This document shows positions 51,596 to 60,765 of a DNA stretch of 64,000 bases, in pieces. Source of the stretch: Pantoea vagans (GTDB lineage: Bacteria > Pseudomonadota > Gammaproteobacteria > Enterobacterales > Enterobacteriaceae); contig NZ_CP038853.1 in assembly GCF_004792415.1 (NCBI RefSeq), positions 744,001 through 808,000 on the forward strand, in the 5' to 3' direction. The notes under the pieces are model-generated. The model ran no database searches, had not been told where the DNA came from, and saw only the letters and a program-made list of their open reading frames with translations. Numbering within the stretch: position 1 is the stretch's first letter; every line of letters begins with the position of its first letter. The position numbers and the translations under genes were made by a program.

Positions 51596-51862
51596 ATGGA
51601 TATTAATGATAAATCACGTATTCAGTGGGCCTGCCGTCGCGGCATGCTGGAACTGGATGTGGCTATTATGCCGTTCTTCAAATTTGAGTATGACACGCTG
51701 AACGACACGGATAAGCAGGTCTTCGTTGCCCTGCTGAAGAGTGACGATCCCGATCTGTTTAACTGGCTGATGAATCATGGCGAGCCAGCCGATCCAGAGC
51801 TTAAGCGGATGGTAAAACTGATCCAGCAGCGTAACCATGATCGCGGCCCGGTGGCAATGTAA
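51596..51862 (+). CDS. sdhE: FAD assembly factor SdhE
   Basis: 88 residues. The RGxxE motif is present as RRGMLELD near residues 15-22, with conserved acidic patch [15 protein letters not shown]. Promotes covalent flavinylation of succinate dehydrogenase and fumarate reductase. Overlaps ygfX by 26 bp. Confidence 0.96.
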   Translation: MDINDKSRIQWACRRGMLELDVAIMPFFKFEYDTLNDTDKQVFVALLKSDDPDLFNWLMNHGEPADPELKRMVKLIQQRNHDRGPVAM

Positions 51863-52247
51863 GCTGCGACCCTCTCGCCTGGCGTGCGGATGTCTGTGCG
51901 CCTGGCTGGTGGCTGCCGTTCCTGGTGTAATGCTGATGATGCTGCCTGTGGGCGGCTGGCTGATTAAAACGCCGGTTATTCTGCTGATGCTGGCTGAAGG
52001 CTGGCGTTGTTACCAGCGATTGATTCGGCGACACGGCACATTGCAGCGGGAAAGCGTTCATTGCTGGATCTGGCAGGGAAAACGCTGGCGGCCCACCCAG
52101 CCGCTGCGGTGGTTACCGATTGGCGTACTGCTGGTAGCGAAGAGCGAGCAGGGGGCTATGCTGCGCTGGTGGCTGATGCAGGACAATATGCAGCCGGACG
52201 AATGGCGGGCGTTACGCGCCAGCTGCTTCAGTAAGGCGCGGCATTAA
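51837..52247 (+). CDS. ygfX: YgfX family inner-membrane protein (CptA-like)
   Basis: 136 residues, two hydrophobic segments ([20 protein letters not shown] and the following [13 protein letters not shown]). [10 protein letters not shown] at the start matches the E. coli start pattern. Partner of sdhE in an operon; the family was proposed as a toxin (CptA) affecting FtsZ/MreB but this is debated. High Trp content. The start lies within sdhE, so translation is probably coupled. Confidence 0.88.
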   Translation: MIAARWQCKLRPSRLACGCLCAWLVAAVPGVMLMMLPVGGWLIKTPVILLMLAEGWRCYQRLIRRHGTLQRESVHCWIWQGKRWRPTQPLRWLPIGVLLVAKSEQGAMLRWWLMQDNMQPDEWRALRASCFSKARH

Positions 52248-52319
52248 CGGCAACAGGGCTGGCAATCATCGTTTGCTGGCGCATGGGTTCAACAACAGCA
52301 AACCAGCGCGCCTGACCGG

Positions 52320-52838
52320 TCAGAGCAGTGCGGCGGTTTCGGTTAACACCTGTTCACACCACTGCTCAACACGCTCATCGGTGACCTCAAACTGATTCAC
52401 ATCATCCAGCGCCAGACCCACAAACTGCGCGCCATCGGCACTCAGCGGTTTCGGGCTGGTAAATTCATAGCCTTCAAGTGGCCAGTAGCCGACAAAGCGC
52501 ACGCCCATCGGCTGCAGCAACTCGTGCAGCATGCCGAGCGCATCTAAAAACCACTCGCCATAGCCAATCTGATCGCCCATCCCATAGAGTGCGACAATCT
52601 TGTTGTGCAGATTCAGCGCGGGCAGCTGCGTCCAGATGGCTTCCCAGTCCTCCTGCAACTCACCGAAATCCCAGGTCGGGATGCCCATGATCAGCAAGTC
52701 ATACTGCTCCATCAGGCGCGGATCGTCATCTTTGACGTTATGCAGCGTCACTAACTCTTCGCCAATAAAATCGCGAATTTTTTCCGCTACGATTTCGGTG
52801 TAACAGGTACTGGAACCGTAAAAAAGACCGATTTTCAT
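52320..52838 (-). CDS. fldB: Flavodoxin 2
   Basis: 172 residues. FMN phosphate loop in [18 protein letters not shown] at the N-terminus; [18 protein letters not shown] and [18 protein letters not shown] bind the isoalloxazine ring. A one-electron carrier induced by SoxRS in E. coli. The Cys in the phosphate loop is characteristic of FldB over FldA. Start 52838; divergent from xerD and convergent with ygfX. Confidence 0.95.
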   Translation of the reverse strand: MKIGLFYGSSTCYTEIVAEKIRDFIGEELVTLHNVKDDDPRLMEQYDLLIMGIPTWDFGELQEDWEAIWTQLPALNLHNKIVALYGMGDQIGYGEWFLDALGMLHELLQPMGVRFVGYWPLEGYEFTSPKPLSADGAQFVGLALDDVNQFEVTDERVEQWCEQVLTETAALL

Positions 52839-52940
52839 GCAGATAACACTCTGTAAATACTGACTTTGGCGCAATTGTACCAGAAGCACCGCTGAATCAG
52901 GCATAATGAGCATGATTTTACACCAGACGGCGGAGATAAC

Positions 52941-53834
52941 GTGCAGGACAGCGATCTGACAGAACAGTTTCTTGATGCGCTCTGGATTGAACGCAATCTG
53001 GCGCAGAATACTCTCTCCTCTTATCGTCAGGATCTTCAGACGCTGATCGGCTGGCTGACGCATCACCAGCTGACGCTGCTCAGCGTGACGCCGCTGGATC
53101 TGCAGCAGTTCCTGGCCGAACGGCTGGAGGGCGGCTACAAGGCAACCAGCTCAGCGCGGCTGCTCAGCGCGATGCGTCGCTTGTTCCAGTATCTTTATCG
53201 CGAAAAGCTGCGCCCGGACGATCCCAGCGCGCTGCTGTCTGCGCCAAAACTGCCGCAGCGTCTGCCGAAAGATCTCAGTGAAGCCCAGGTTGAGCGGCTG
53301 TTACAGGCACCGGATACCAACATCCCGCTGGAGCTACGCGACAAGGCGATGCTGGAAGTGCTCTATGCCACTGGCCTGCGCGTCTCTGAACTGACTGGAC
53401 TGACGCTCAGCGACATCAGCCTGCGTCAGGGCGTCGTGCGGGTTATCGGTAAAGGCGATAAAGAGCGGCTGGTGCCGTTAGGTGAAGAAGCGGTTTACTG
53501 GCTGGAGCAATATATGGAACATGGTCGCCCATGGCTGCTCAATGGTCAGACGCTGGACGTGATGTTTCCCAGCAATCGTGCACAGCAGATGACGCGCCAG
53601 ACCTTCTGGCATCGCATCAAGCACTACGCCACGCTGGCGGGCATCGACAGCGAAAAGTTATCGCCGCATGTGATGCGTCACGCCTTTGCGACCCATCTGC
53701 TGAACCACGGCGCGGATCTGCGTGTCGTACAGATGCTGCTGGGACATAGCGATCTTTCCACCACCCAAATTTATACGCACGTCGCCACTGAGCGCCTGCG
53801 TCAGTTGCATCAACAACACCATCCGCGAGCCTGA
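52941..53834 (+). CDS. xerD: Tyrosine recombinase XerD
   Basis: 297 residues, GTG start at 52941 with GGCGGAG upstream. Core-binding N-terminal SAM-like domain, then the catalytic domain: Arg in [13 protein letters not shown], Lys in [37 protein letters not shown] with the nucleophilic Tyr. With XerC it resolves chromosome dimers at dif, activated by FtsK. xerD-dsbC-recJ order is as in E. coli. Confidence 0.97.
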   Translation: MQDSDLTEQFLDALWIERNLAQNTLSSYRQDLQTLIGWLTHHQLTLLSVTPLDLQQFLAERLEGGYKATSSARLLSAMRRLFQYLYREKLRPDDPSALLSAPKLPQRLPKDLSEAQVERLLQAPDTNIPLELRDKAMLEVLYATGLRVSELTGLTLSDISLRQGVVRVIGKGDKERLVPLGEEAVYWLEQYMEHGRPWLLNGQTLDVMFPSNRAQQMTRQTFWHRIKHYATLAGIDSEKLSPHVMRHAFATHLLNHGADLRVVQMLLGHSDLSTTQIYTHVATERLRQLHQQHHPRA

Positions 53835-53855
53835 TTCGCGGCCATAAGGATAAAA

Positions 53856-54569
53856 ATGAACAAGCATTTTGCCATGCTGGCCCTGTTAGCCAGCGCCTTT
53901 TCCGGTCTGGCACAGGCCGATGACAGCGCCATTCAGCAATCCCTTAAAAAGCTCGGTCTGAACCAGACGGAAATCAGCCCGTCACCGCTGCCAGGGTTTA
54001 AAACCGTGCTGTCGGAAAGCGGCGTGCTCTACGTGACCGATGACGGCAAACATATGATTCAGGGCCCGCTCTATGATGTCAGCGGCAAACAGCCGGTCAA
54101 CGTCACCAACCAACTGCTGGACAAAAAAGTCGAGGCGTTGGTGCCGGAAATGATCGTCTACAAAGCGCCAAAAGAGCAGCATGTGATCACGGTCTTCACC
54201 GACATCACCTGTGGCTACTGTCACAAGCTGCACGAGCAGATGGCGGACTACAATGCGCTGGGCATCACCGTGCGCTACCTGGCGTTTCCGCGTGAAGGGC
54301 TGAATGGTCAGATCGAACCAGCGATGAAAGCGATCTGGTGCAGCGCTGATCGCAATAAAGCGTTCGATGAGGCGATGAAAGGCAATGCACCGAAAATGGC
54401 CGCGCCGGACAGCTGTAAAATCGATATTGCTCAGCACTACAAACTGGGCGTGCTGTTTGGCATTCAGGGCACGCCCGCGATGCTGACCGACACCGGCATG
54501 ATGATCCCGGGTTATCAGTCGCCGCAGGAGCTGAAGCAGGTGCTGGACAATCAGAAGCGTGGTGGTTAA
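53856..54569 (+). CDS. dsbC: Periplasmic disulfide isomerase DsbC
   Basis: 237 residues with signal peptide MNKHFAMLALLASAFSGLAQA. The dimerisation domain is followed by a thioredoxin fold with active site CGYC in FTDITCGYCHKLHEQ (about residue 119), and cis-Pro in GTPAML. Reshuffles wrong disulfides, kept reduced by DsbD. EndA, with several cysteines, is a possible client. 21 bp after xerD and 3 bp before recJ. Confidence 0.96.
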   Translation: MNKHFAMLALLASAFSGLAQADDSAIQQSLKKLGLNQTEISPSPLPGFKTVLSESGVLYVTDDGKHMIQGPLYDVSGKQPVNVTNQLLDKKVEALVPEMIVYKAPKEQHVITVFTDITCGYCHKLHEQMADYNALGITVRYLAFPREGLNGQIEPAMKAIWCSADRNKAFDEAMKGNAPKMAAPDSCKIDIAQHYKLGVLFGIQGTPAMLTDTGMMIPGYQSPQELKQVLDNQKRGG

Positions 54570-54572
54570 TCG

Positions 54573-56309
54573 GTGTTAAAACAGGAAGTGGAACTGCGTC
54601 GCCGTGAGGTGACGGTTGACGATGCGCTACCGGCCACGCTGCCGCCGCTGCTGAAACGACTCTATCTGCAACGCGGCGTGTGCGACGCCGCGGAACTGGA
54701 GCGCGGTGCGAAAAACCTGCTGCCGTATCAGTCCTTAAGCGGGATTGAGAGCGCCGTGGCGCTGCTGCATGAGGCGCTGCTGGATGGGCGTCGCATTATG
54801 GTAGTGGGCGACTTTGATGCCGATGGCGCAACCAGTACTGCGCTGACGGTGATGGCGCTGCGCAGCATGGGTGGCGGCAACGTGCAGTATCTGGTGCCTA
54901 ACCGCTTTGAAGATGGTTATGGCCTCAGTCCGGAAGTGGTTGAGCAGGCGCGCGCACGTGGTGCCGCGATGATCCTGACGGTCGATAACGGCATCTCCTC
55001 TCATGCCGGTGTGGAATGCGCACATCAGCACGGCATTCCGGTGCTGATTACCGATCACCATCTGCCGGGCGAAACCTTACCGGCCGCTGAAGCGATCGTG
55101 AATCCCAATCTGCCGGACTGCAACTTTCCTTCACGCGCGCTGGCGGGCGTGGGCGTCGCGTTCTATCTGATGCTGGCGCTGCGCGCCCATCTGCGTACCC
55201 AGGGCTGGTTTGGCGCTACCCGCACTGAACCGAATCTGGCGGAGATGCTGGATCTGGTGGCGCTCGGCACGGTTGCGGATGTGGTGCCGCTCGACGTTAA
55301 TAACCGCATTCTGGTGTGGCAGGGGCTCAGCCGTATCCGGGCCGGAAAATGTCGGCCAGGCATCCGGGCGCTGCTGGAGATTGCGAATCGCGATGCGCGT
55401 CAGCTGGCGGCCAGCGATCTCGGTTTCGCGCTGGGGCCGCGGCTCAACGCCGCAGGCCGCCTCGACGATATGTCGGTGGGCGTAGCGCTGTTAATGACCG
55501 ACGATCTCAGCCAGGCGCGCATGCTGGCTAGTGAACTGGATGCGCTGAACCAGACGCGCAAAGAGATAGAGCAGGGCATGCAGAGCGAAGCGCTGGCGCT
55601 GTGTCAGGCGCTGGAGCGTGAACAGAGCGATCTGCCGCTGGGACTGGCCTTTTATCATCCCGAATGGCATCAGGGCGTGGTGGGCATTCTCGCCTCTCGT
55701 CTGAAAGAGCGTTTCCATCGTCCGGTCATTGCCTTTGCGCCAGCTGGCGACGGCACGCTGAAAGGCTCGGGCCGTTCGATTGCCGGTCTGCATTTGCGCG
55801 ACGCGCTGGAGCGTCTGGACACGCTGAACCCAGGCCTGATGCTGAAGTTCGGCGGTCACGCCATGGCGGCCGGTTTATCGCTGGAAACCGCGCGTTACGA
55901 GGAGTTTCGTCAGCGCTTTGCCGACCTGGTCGGAGAGTGGCTGGATGGCGAATCCCTGCAGGGCATCATCTGGTCCGATGGCGCGTTACAGCCGCAGGAG
56001 TTTTCGCTGCAGACCGCAGAGATGCTGCGCGAAGCCGGTCCCTGGGGCCAGGCGTTCCCGGAACCCGCGTTTGACGGCAAATTTAAGCTGCTGCAACAGC
56101 GTCTGGTGGGCGAGCGTCATCTGAAAGTGATGGTCGAGCCGCTGGATGGCGGACCGCTGATCGATGGTATCGCCTTTAATGTCGATACTACGCTGTGGCC
56201 CGACAGCAGCATTCGTCAGGTCGAACTGGCGTATAAGCTGGATATTAATGAGTATCGCGGTAACCGCTCGGTGCAGCTGATCATCGACCATATCTGGCCG
56301 CTGAACTGA
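54573..56309 (+). CDS. recJ: Single-stranded-DNA exonuclease RecJ
   Basis: 578 residues with a GTG start, 3 bp after dsbC. DHH superfamily motifs: VVGDFDADGATSTAL, LTVDNGISSHAGVE, TDHHLPGE (DHH), PRLNAAGRLDDM and the DHHA1 motif FGGHAMAAGLSLE. A 5'-to-3' ssDNA exonuclease in RecF recombination, mismatch repair and base-excision repair. E. coli RecJ is 577 residues and also starts with GTG. Confidence 0.96.
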   Translation: MLKQEVELRRREVTVDDALPATLPPLLKRLYLQRGVCDAAELERGAKNLLPYQSLSGIESAVALLHEALLDGRRIMVVGDFDADGATSTALTVMALRSMGGGNVQYLVPNRFEDGYGLSPEVVEQARARGAAMILTVDNGISSHAGVECAHQHGIPVLITDHHLPGETLPAAEAIVNPNLPDCNFPSRALAGVGVAFYLMLALRAHLRTQGWFGATRTEPNLAEMLDLVALGTVADVVPLDVNNRILVWQGLSRIRAGKCRPGIRALLEIANRDARQLAASDLGFALGPRLNAAGRLDDMSVGVALLMTDDLSQARMLASELDALNQTRKEIEQGMQSEALALCQALEREQSDLPLGLAFYHPEWHQGVVGILASRLKERFHRPVIAFAPAGDGTLKGSGRSIAGLHLRDALERLDTLNPGLMLKFGGHAMAAGLSLETARYEEFRQRFADLVGEWLDGESLQGIIWSDGALQPQEFSLQTAEMLREAGPWGQAFPEPAFDGKFKLLQQRLVGERHLKVMVEPLDGGPLIDGIAFNVDTTLWPDSSIRQVELAYKLDINEYRGNRSVQLIIDHIWPLN

Positions 56310-56315
56310 GTCAGA

Positions 56316-56360
56316 CAGGCTGTCGCGACTCTCCGGCCACGGCAGAGTCGCGACAGCCTG
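56316..56360 (+). terminator. Large hairpin after recJ
   Basis: CAGGCTGTCGCGACTCT (56316-56332) and AGAGTCGCGACAGCCTG (56344-56360) form a perfect 17-bp stem; the loop itself can pair CCG/CGG. Followed by ATTATCCCC, not a T run. Likely terminator or mRNA-end protector between recJ and prfB. Confidence 0.55.
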
Positions 56361-56541
56361 ATTATCCCCTGCATTAACCCGCTACCTGCGAGCATGTCGC
56401 CGCGCTGCAAGACGCAAATGCGACACGTCACGCAACCCCGGCATCCGCCCGCTGTCTCAGCGCTACAATCTGCCGCCAGTTTCGGGTAAACTTGTGCGTT
56501 AATTTTCCTGTCCCATCGCACATAAGAAAGACGCTAAAGCC

Positions 56542-57640
56542 ATGTTTGAAATCAACCCGGTCAAAAACCGTATTCAGGACCTCAGTGAGCGCAGCGACGT
56601 TCTTCGGGGGTATCTTTGACTACGATGCCAAGAAAGAACGCCTCGAAGAAGTAAACGCCGAGCTGGAACAGCCCGATGTCTGGAACGAACCTGAGCGTGC
56701 TCAGGCGCTGGGCAAAGAGCGCTCCTCGCTGGAAGCCATCGTACAGACGCTGGATCAGATGTCGCAGGGCCTGGAAGATGTGCAGGGTCTGCTTGAGCTG
56801 GCCGTAGAAGCGGAAGACGAAGAGACCTTCAACGAAGCCGTTGCCGAGCTGGATGTGCTTGAGGGCAAGCTGGGCGAACTGGAATTCCGCCGCATGTTCT
56901 CCGGCGAGTATGACAGCGCCGACTGCTACATTGACCTGCAGGCGGGTTCCGGCGGCACCGAAGCGCAGGACTGGGCCAGCATGCTGATGCGTATGTATCT
57001 GCGTTGGGCCGAAGCAAAAGGCTTCAAAACCGAAATTATCGAAGAGTCTGAAGGTGAAGTTGCGGGCATCAAGTCTGTGACCATTCGCGTATCAGGCGAC
57101 TACGCCTTTGGCTGGTTGCGCACCGAAACGGGCGTGCATCGCCTGGTGCGTAAGAGCCCATTCGACTCCGGCGGCCGTCGTCACACCTCCTTCAGCTCCG
57201 CCTTTATTTACCCGGAAGTGGATGACGATATTGATATCGACATCAACCCGGCCGATCTGCGCATTGATGTCTATCGTGCGTCTGGTGCGGGCGGTCAGCA
57301 CGTTAACCGGACCGAATCTGCGGTGCGTATTACCCATATTCCAACCGGCACCGTCACCCAGTGTCAGAACGACCGTTCTCAGCACAAGAACAAAGATCAG
57401 GCAATGAAGCAGATGAAAGCGAAGCTGTACGAGCTTGAGATGCAAAAGAAAAATGCTGAGAAACAGGCGCTGGAGGACAACAAGTCCGACATTGGCTGGG
57501 GAAGTCAGATCCGTTCTTACGTTCTCGATGATGCACGCATCAAAGATCTGCGCACCGGCGTAGAGACGCGTAACACCCAGGCGGTGCTGGACGGCGATCT
57601 GGATCGTTTCATTGAAGCTAGTTTAAAAGCAGGGTTATAG
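56542..57640 (+). CDS. prfB: Peptide chain release factor 2 (programmed +1 frameshift)
   Basis: Recognises UGA and UAA. ATG 56542 starts a 25-codon frame ending in TGA at 56617-56619; a +1 shift on CTT continues at GAC 56618 for 340 more codons, giving 365 residues, the E. coli length. SPF tripeptide (KSPFDSGG) for stop recognition and GGQ in [12 protein letters not shown]; the residue before SGAGGQ is Ala, the efficient form, not the Thr of K-12. The frame drawn from 56492 in the +1 phase is not a separate gene. Followed 2 bp later by lysS. Confidence 0.96.
56602..56620 (+). other. prfB autoregulatory +1 frameshift site
   Basis: CTTCGGGGGTATCTTTGAC: slippery CTT before an in-frame TGA, with a Shine-Dalgarno-like GGGGG 3 nt upstream of the CTT. 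E. coli has AGGGGG; here the first base is C. High RF2 favours termination at TGA, low RF2 favours the shift. Confidence 0.95.
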
Positions 57641-57642
57641 AC

Positions 57643-59163
57643 ATGTCTGAACAACAACCGCAGAGCGCTGATGCCGCCGTTGAGTTAAATAACGAACTGA
57701 AAACGCGCCGTGAAAAGCTGAGCGCGCTGCGTGCCAACGGTCTGGCGTTTCCTAACGATTTCCGTCGTGACAGCCTTTCGAACCAGCTGCTGGAAAGCTA
57801 TGGCGAGAAGAGCAACGAAGAGCTGGAAGAGTTAGGTATCGAAGTCAGCGTTGCCGGACGCATGATGACTCGTCGTATCATGGGTAAAGCCTCCTTCGTC
57901 ACCCTGCAGGATGTGGGCGGCCGGATTCAGCTTTACGTCTCGCGTGACGATCTGGCGGAAGGCATCTACAACGAGCAGTTTAAGAAATGGGACCTCGGCG
58001 ATATCCTGGGCGCGCGCGGCAAACTGTTTAGAACCAAAACCGGCGAACTGTCGATTCACTGTTCAGAACTGCGTCTGCTGACCAAAGCACTGCGCCCGCT
58101 GCCGGATAAGTTCCACGGCCTGGCCGATCAGGAAACCCGTTACCGTCAGCGTTACCTTGATCTGATCGCCAACGAAGAGTCTCGCAACACCTTCAAAATT
58201 CGTTCGCAGATCATGGCCGGTATTCGCCAGTTCATGGTGGGCCGCGACTTTATGGAAGTGGAAACCCCGATGATGCAGGTGATCCCGGGCGGTGCCTCTG
58301 CGCGTCCGTTTATCACCCATCACAATGCGCTGGATATCGACATGTATCTGCGTATTGCGCCAGAGCTCTACCTGAAGCGTCTGGTGGTGGGCGGCTTTGA
58401 TCGCGTGTTCGAGATCAACCGTAACTTCCGTAACGAAGGTATTTCGCCACGTCATAACCCAGAGTTCACCATGATGGAACTCTATATGGCTTATGCGGAT
58501 TACAAAGATCTGATCGAACTGACCGAAAGCCTGTTCCGTACGCTGGCGCAGGATGTGCTGGGCAGCACGATCGTGCCATATGGCGAGCAGGAGTTTGATT
58601 TCGGTAAGCCGTTTGAAAAACTGACCATGCGTGAAGCGATTAAGAAATACCGTCCGGAAACGGATCTGGCCGATCTGGAAGACTTCGACAAAGCCGTGGC
58701 GATTGCACAATCCCTGCATATCAAAGTGGAGAAGAGCTGGGGTCTGGGCCGCGTCGTGACCGAGATCTTCGAAGAGACGGCAGAAGCGCATCTGATTCAG
58801 CCAACCTTCATTACCGAATATCCGGCTGAAGTCTCTCCGCTGGCACGCCGTAATGACGAGAACCCGGAAATCACCGATCGCTTTGAGTTCTTCATTGGTG
58901 GTCGTGAAATCGGCAACGGCTTCTCCGAGCTGAACGATGCAGAAGATCAGGCTGAGCGTTTCCTGCAGCAGGTGAATGCCAAAGATGCGGGTGATGACGA
59001 AGCGATGTTCTACGACGAAGACTATGTCACCGCACTGGAACACGGTCTGCCGCCAACCGCGGGTCTGGGCATCGGTATTGACCGTATGGTGATGCTGTTT
59101 ACCAACAGCCACACTATCCGTGATGTGATCCTGTTCCCGGCACTGCGTCCAGGCAGCAAGTAA
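57643..59163 (+). CDS. lysS: Lysyl-tRNA synthetase (class II)
   Basis: 506 residues. N-terminal OB-fold anticodon-binding domain ([21 protein letters not shown]), then class II motifs: motif 1 [15 protein letters not shown], motif 2 [20 protein letters not shown], motif 3 [13 protein letters not shown]. Charges tRNA-Lys. Coupled to prfB with a 2-bp gap, as in E. coli. Ends with a terminator. Confidence 0.97.
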   Translation: MSEQQPQSADAAVELNNELKTRREKLSALRANGLAFPNDFRRDSLSNQLLESYGEKSNEELEELGIEVSVAGRMMTRRIMGKASFVTLQDVGGRIQLYVSRDDLAEGIYNEQFKKWDLGDILGARGKLFRTKTGELSIHCSELRLLTKALRPLPDKFHGLADQETRYRQRYLDLIANEESRNTFKIRSQIMAGIRQFMVGRDFMEVETPMMQVIPGGASARPFITHHNALDIDMYLRIAPELYLKRLVVGGFDRVFEINRNFRNEGISPRHNPEFTMMELYMAYADYKDLIELTESLFRTLAQDVLGSTIVPYGEQEFDFGKPFEKLTMREAIKKYRPETDLADLEDFDKAVAIAQSLHIKVEKSWGLGRVVTEIFEETAEAHLIQPTFITEYPAEVSPLARRNDENPEITDRFEFFIGGREIGNGFSELNDAEDQAERFLQQVNAKDAGDDEAMFYDEDYVTALEHGLPPTAGLGIGIDRMVMLFTNSHTIRDVILFPALRPGSK

Positions 59164-59179
59164 GTCTGACTGTTCTCAG

Positions 59180-59206
59180 AAAAGGCCGGGCATCCCGGCC
59201 TTTTTT
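59180..59206 (+). terminator. Intrinsic terminator of lysS
   Basis: AAAAGGCCGGG, CAT, CCCGGCCTTTTTT, 16 bp after the stop. Confidence 0.9.
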
Positions 59207-59286
59207 ATGTCTGCTGTTCGCCTCGCCATGCTTGAGTCATGCCGCTTCCTCTGCCAGGCTGAATGTCTCAACCTGGAGCCATCATC

Positions 59287-59781
59287 ATGACGCAACGTCC
59301 CGACTGTATTCGCCACTGGCAGGCGCTGGAAGGCGAAGATAACGAACACTATGCCGACAGCTATGAGCGCATGTCGATTGGTGCGCCACTGGGGAGATTG
59401 CTGGGATTAACCCGTCTTGGCATTCACCATGAAAGGCTGTTGCCCGGACGCCGCTTGTCTTATCCCCACGCGGAGAGCGCGGAAGAAGAGTTCATTTTTG
59501 TGCTTGAAGGACATCCTGACGCCTGGATTAACGGCGAGCTTTATCCACTGTCGCCGGGCGATGCAGTGGCCTTTCCGGCGGGCACGGGCATTTGCCACAC
59601 CTTTATCAATAACAGCGAGCACGAGGCACGCTTCTTAGTGATAGGGGAGACCAGCAAGCCTGAAAATCGTATTACTTATCCTCTTAACCCGGATTACGAA
59701 GCAACCCGTAAAGACAGATGGCTGAATCCGCCCGAACATCCTATGGGCAACCATCCCGGTTTGCCCGACAAAAAATCTTAA
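59287..59781 (+). CDS. Cupin-domain protein
   Basis: 164 residues from ATG 59287 (GGAG upstream; an ATG 24 bp earlier is less likely). A single cupin_2 barrel spans about residues 45-125: motif 1 PHAESAEEEFIFVLEG lacks the usual second His of the metal site, and motif 2 PAGTGICHTFIN has one His. The C-terminus is Pro/Asn-rich (NPPEHPMGNHPGLP). Soluble. The family covers many functions, so none is assigned. Its stop overlaps the stop of the convergent protease gene within CTTAAG. Confidence 0.82.
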   Translation: MTQRPDCIRHWQALEGEDNEHYADSYERMSIGAPLGRLLGLTRLGIHHERLLPGRRLSYPHAESAEEEFIFVLEGHPDAWINGELYPLSPGDAVAFPAGTGICHTFINNSEHEARFLVIGETSKPENRITYPLNPDYEATRKDRWLNPPEHPMGNHPGLPDKKS

Positions 59782-60404
59782 GATTTTATCGCCTGATCCA
59801 GCCAGGTCTGGAATCGCGAATAGGGCACATAGAGCGCAACGTTCTTATACAACGTCTTACCGCTGGCATTGTCATTGATGTTATTGCTGTAGCCGATAAT
59901 TACACCTGCCAGCGTGTCGTCTGAGGCGTTATAGACCGCGCCGCCCGACATCCCTTTCACCACACCCGCATTCGCCGCGACGACGACGCAGTCTGGTTTG
60001 TTCCAGCTGTTTGCCAGCGTGGTATTAATCAGGTTCTGTCCGCTGGAGCTGACCGGCATGGCCGAAATGAAACTGTAACCGTAGAGATTCACCTGGTCGC
60101 CGATATGGCTGTTGCGGAAGCTGGGTGGCAGGTTCATTTCGCTGTTTTTGTGATAGACCACCGCCAGATCGCATTGCGGATGCCAGGCTTTGACGCGGTA
60201 AAGTGAAAACTTTGCCACATGCGCGGCGGTCAGGCTGTACTCCGGCGTCAGCGGGATAGTGGTACCGAGCGTACCAATACCCAGCACGGTAGGAATGCCG
60301 GTCACGGTCATATCAACCCGTTTTTCAGCCTCTTTACTGTACTCATAATGACCCACCGAGCAGCCGGTTAAGCCAAACACCATTAAGGCTATGAGTCGTT
60401 GCAT
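59778..60404 (-). CDS. Trypsin-like serine protease family lipoprotein
   Basis: 208 residues. Lipoprotein signal MQRLIALMVFGLTGCS with lipobox LTGC. The remainder fits an S1-type (trypsin-fold) protease: LTAAHVA with the catalytic His, CDLAVVYH with the Asp, and KGMSGGAVYN with the nucleophilic Ser (GxSGG). It resembles small trypsin-like lipoproteins of enterobacteria with no assigned substrate. Ser at +2 after Cys suits outer-membrane sorting. The stop codon overlaps that of the cupin gene. Confidence 0.78.
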   Translation of the reverse strand: MQRLIALMVFGLTGCSVGHYEYSKEAEKRVDMTVTGIPTVLGIGTLGTTIPLTPEYSLTAAHVAKFSLYRVKAWHPQCDLAVVYHKNSEMNLPPSFRNSHIGDQVNLYGYSFISAMPVSSSGQNLINTTLANSWNKPDCVVVAANAGVVKGMSGGAVYNASDDTLAGVIIGYSNNINDNASGKTLYKNVALYVPYSRFQTWLDQAIKS

Positions 60405-60765
60405 TCTCTCTCCCTGCGTCAGAAGTTGATTACATCACCTGGCAATTGATTAGGGATATATCGGCAACGTTAAAGATTTATTAATTAATTCCGCATTAAA
60501 AAGCGTAACCGGTTAACAGAAAATGACAACCTGACCGTGGGGGATTGGGGCTGTGCGGGTCTGGCCTGCAGGCTGGAGACGGAAGATTTTTACGACAACG
60601 TGGGAGGATTATTGCGGCGGCGGCAATAATCCTTTGCTGGACGCAGGCTATGTCGCAAATCAGCGCTGTGCTGTAATACTCAACGTGACGCAGATCAAAT
60701 TCTAACAAGCGTCGAGGGGCGGCGCGTCTGCGCGGTTCACCTGCAAATCAAACCGGGAGAGTGTT
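60405..60765. other. Intergenic region upstream of the MFS gene
   Basis: 361 bp between divergent genes. The left part (60420-60510) is AT-rich and likely carries the protease promoter. A perfect 11-bp hairpin AGGATTATTGC/GCAATAATCCT (60605-60633), loop GGCGGCG, lies in the middle. No reading frame is convincing. Confidence 0.5.

Noticed and set aside
51837-52247. sdhE-ygfX as a toxin-antitoxin system
   Set aside because: The CptA toxin idea is debated; the gene order is a conserved housekeeping operon and SdhE is an established flavinylation factor.
56492-57640. Single uninterrupted prfB frame starting at 56492
   Set aside because: That frame includes non-conserved codons before the shift site; the real gene starts at 56542 and uses a +1 frameshift at 56617.
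58063-59112. 349-codon open frame antisense to lysS
   Set aside because: Lies wholly opposite a conserved synthetase and is rich in His/Arg as expected of a reverse-frame shadow; no ribosome site or family.
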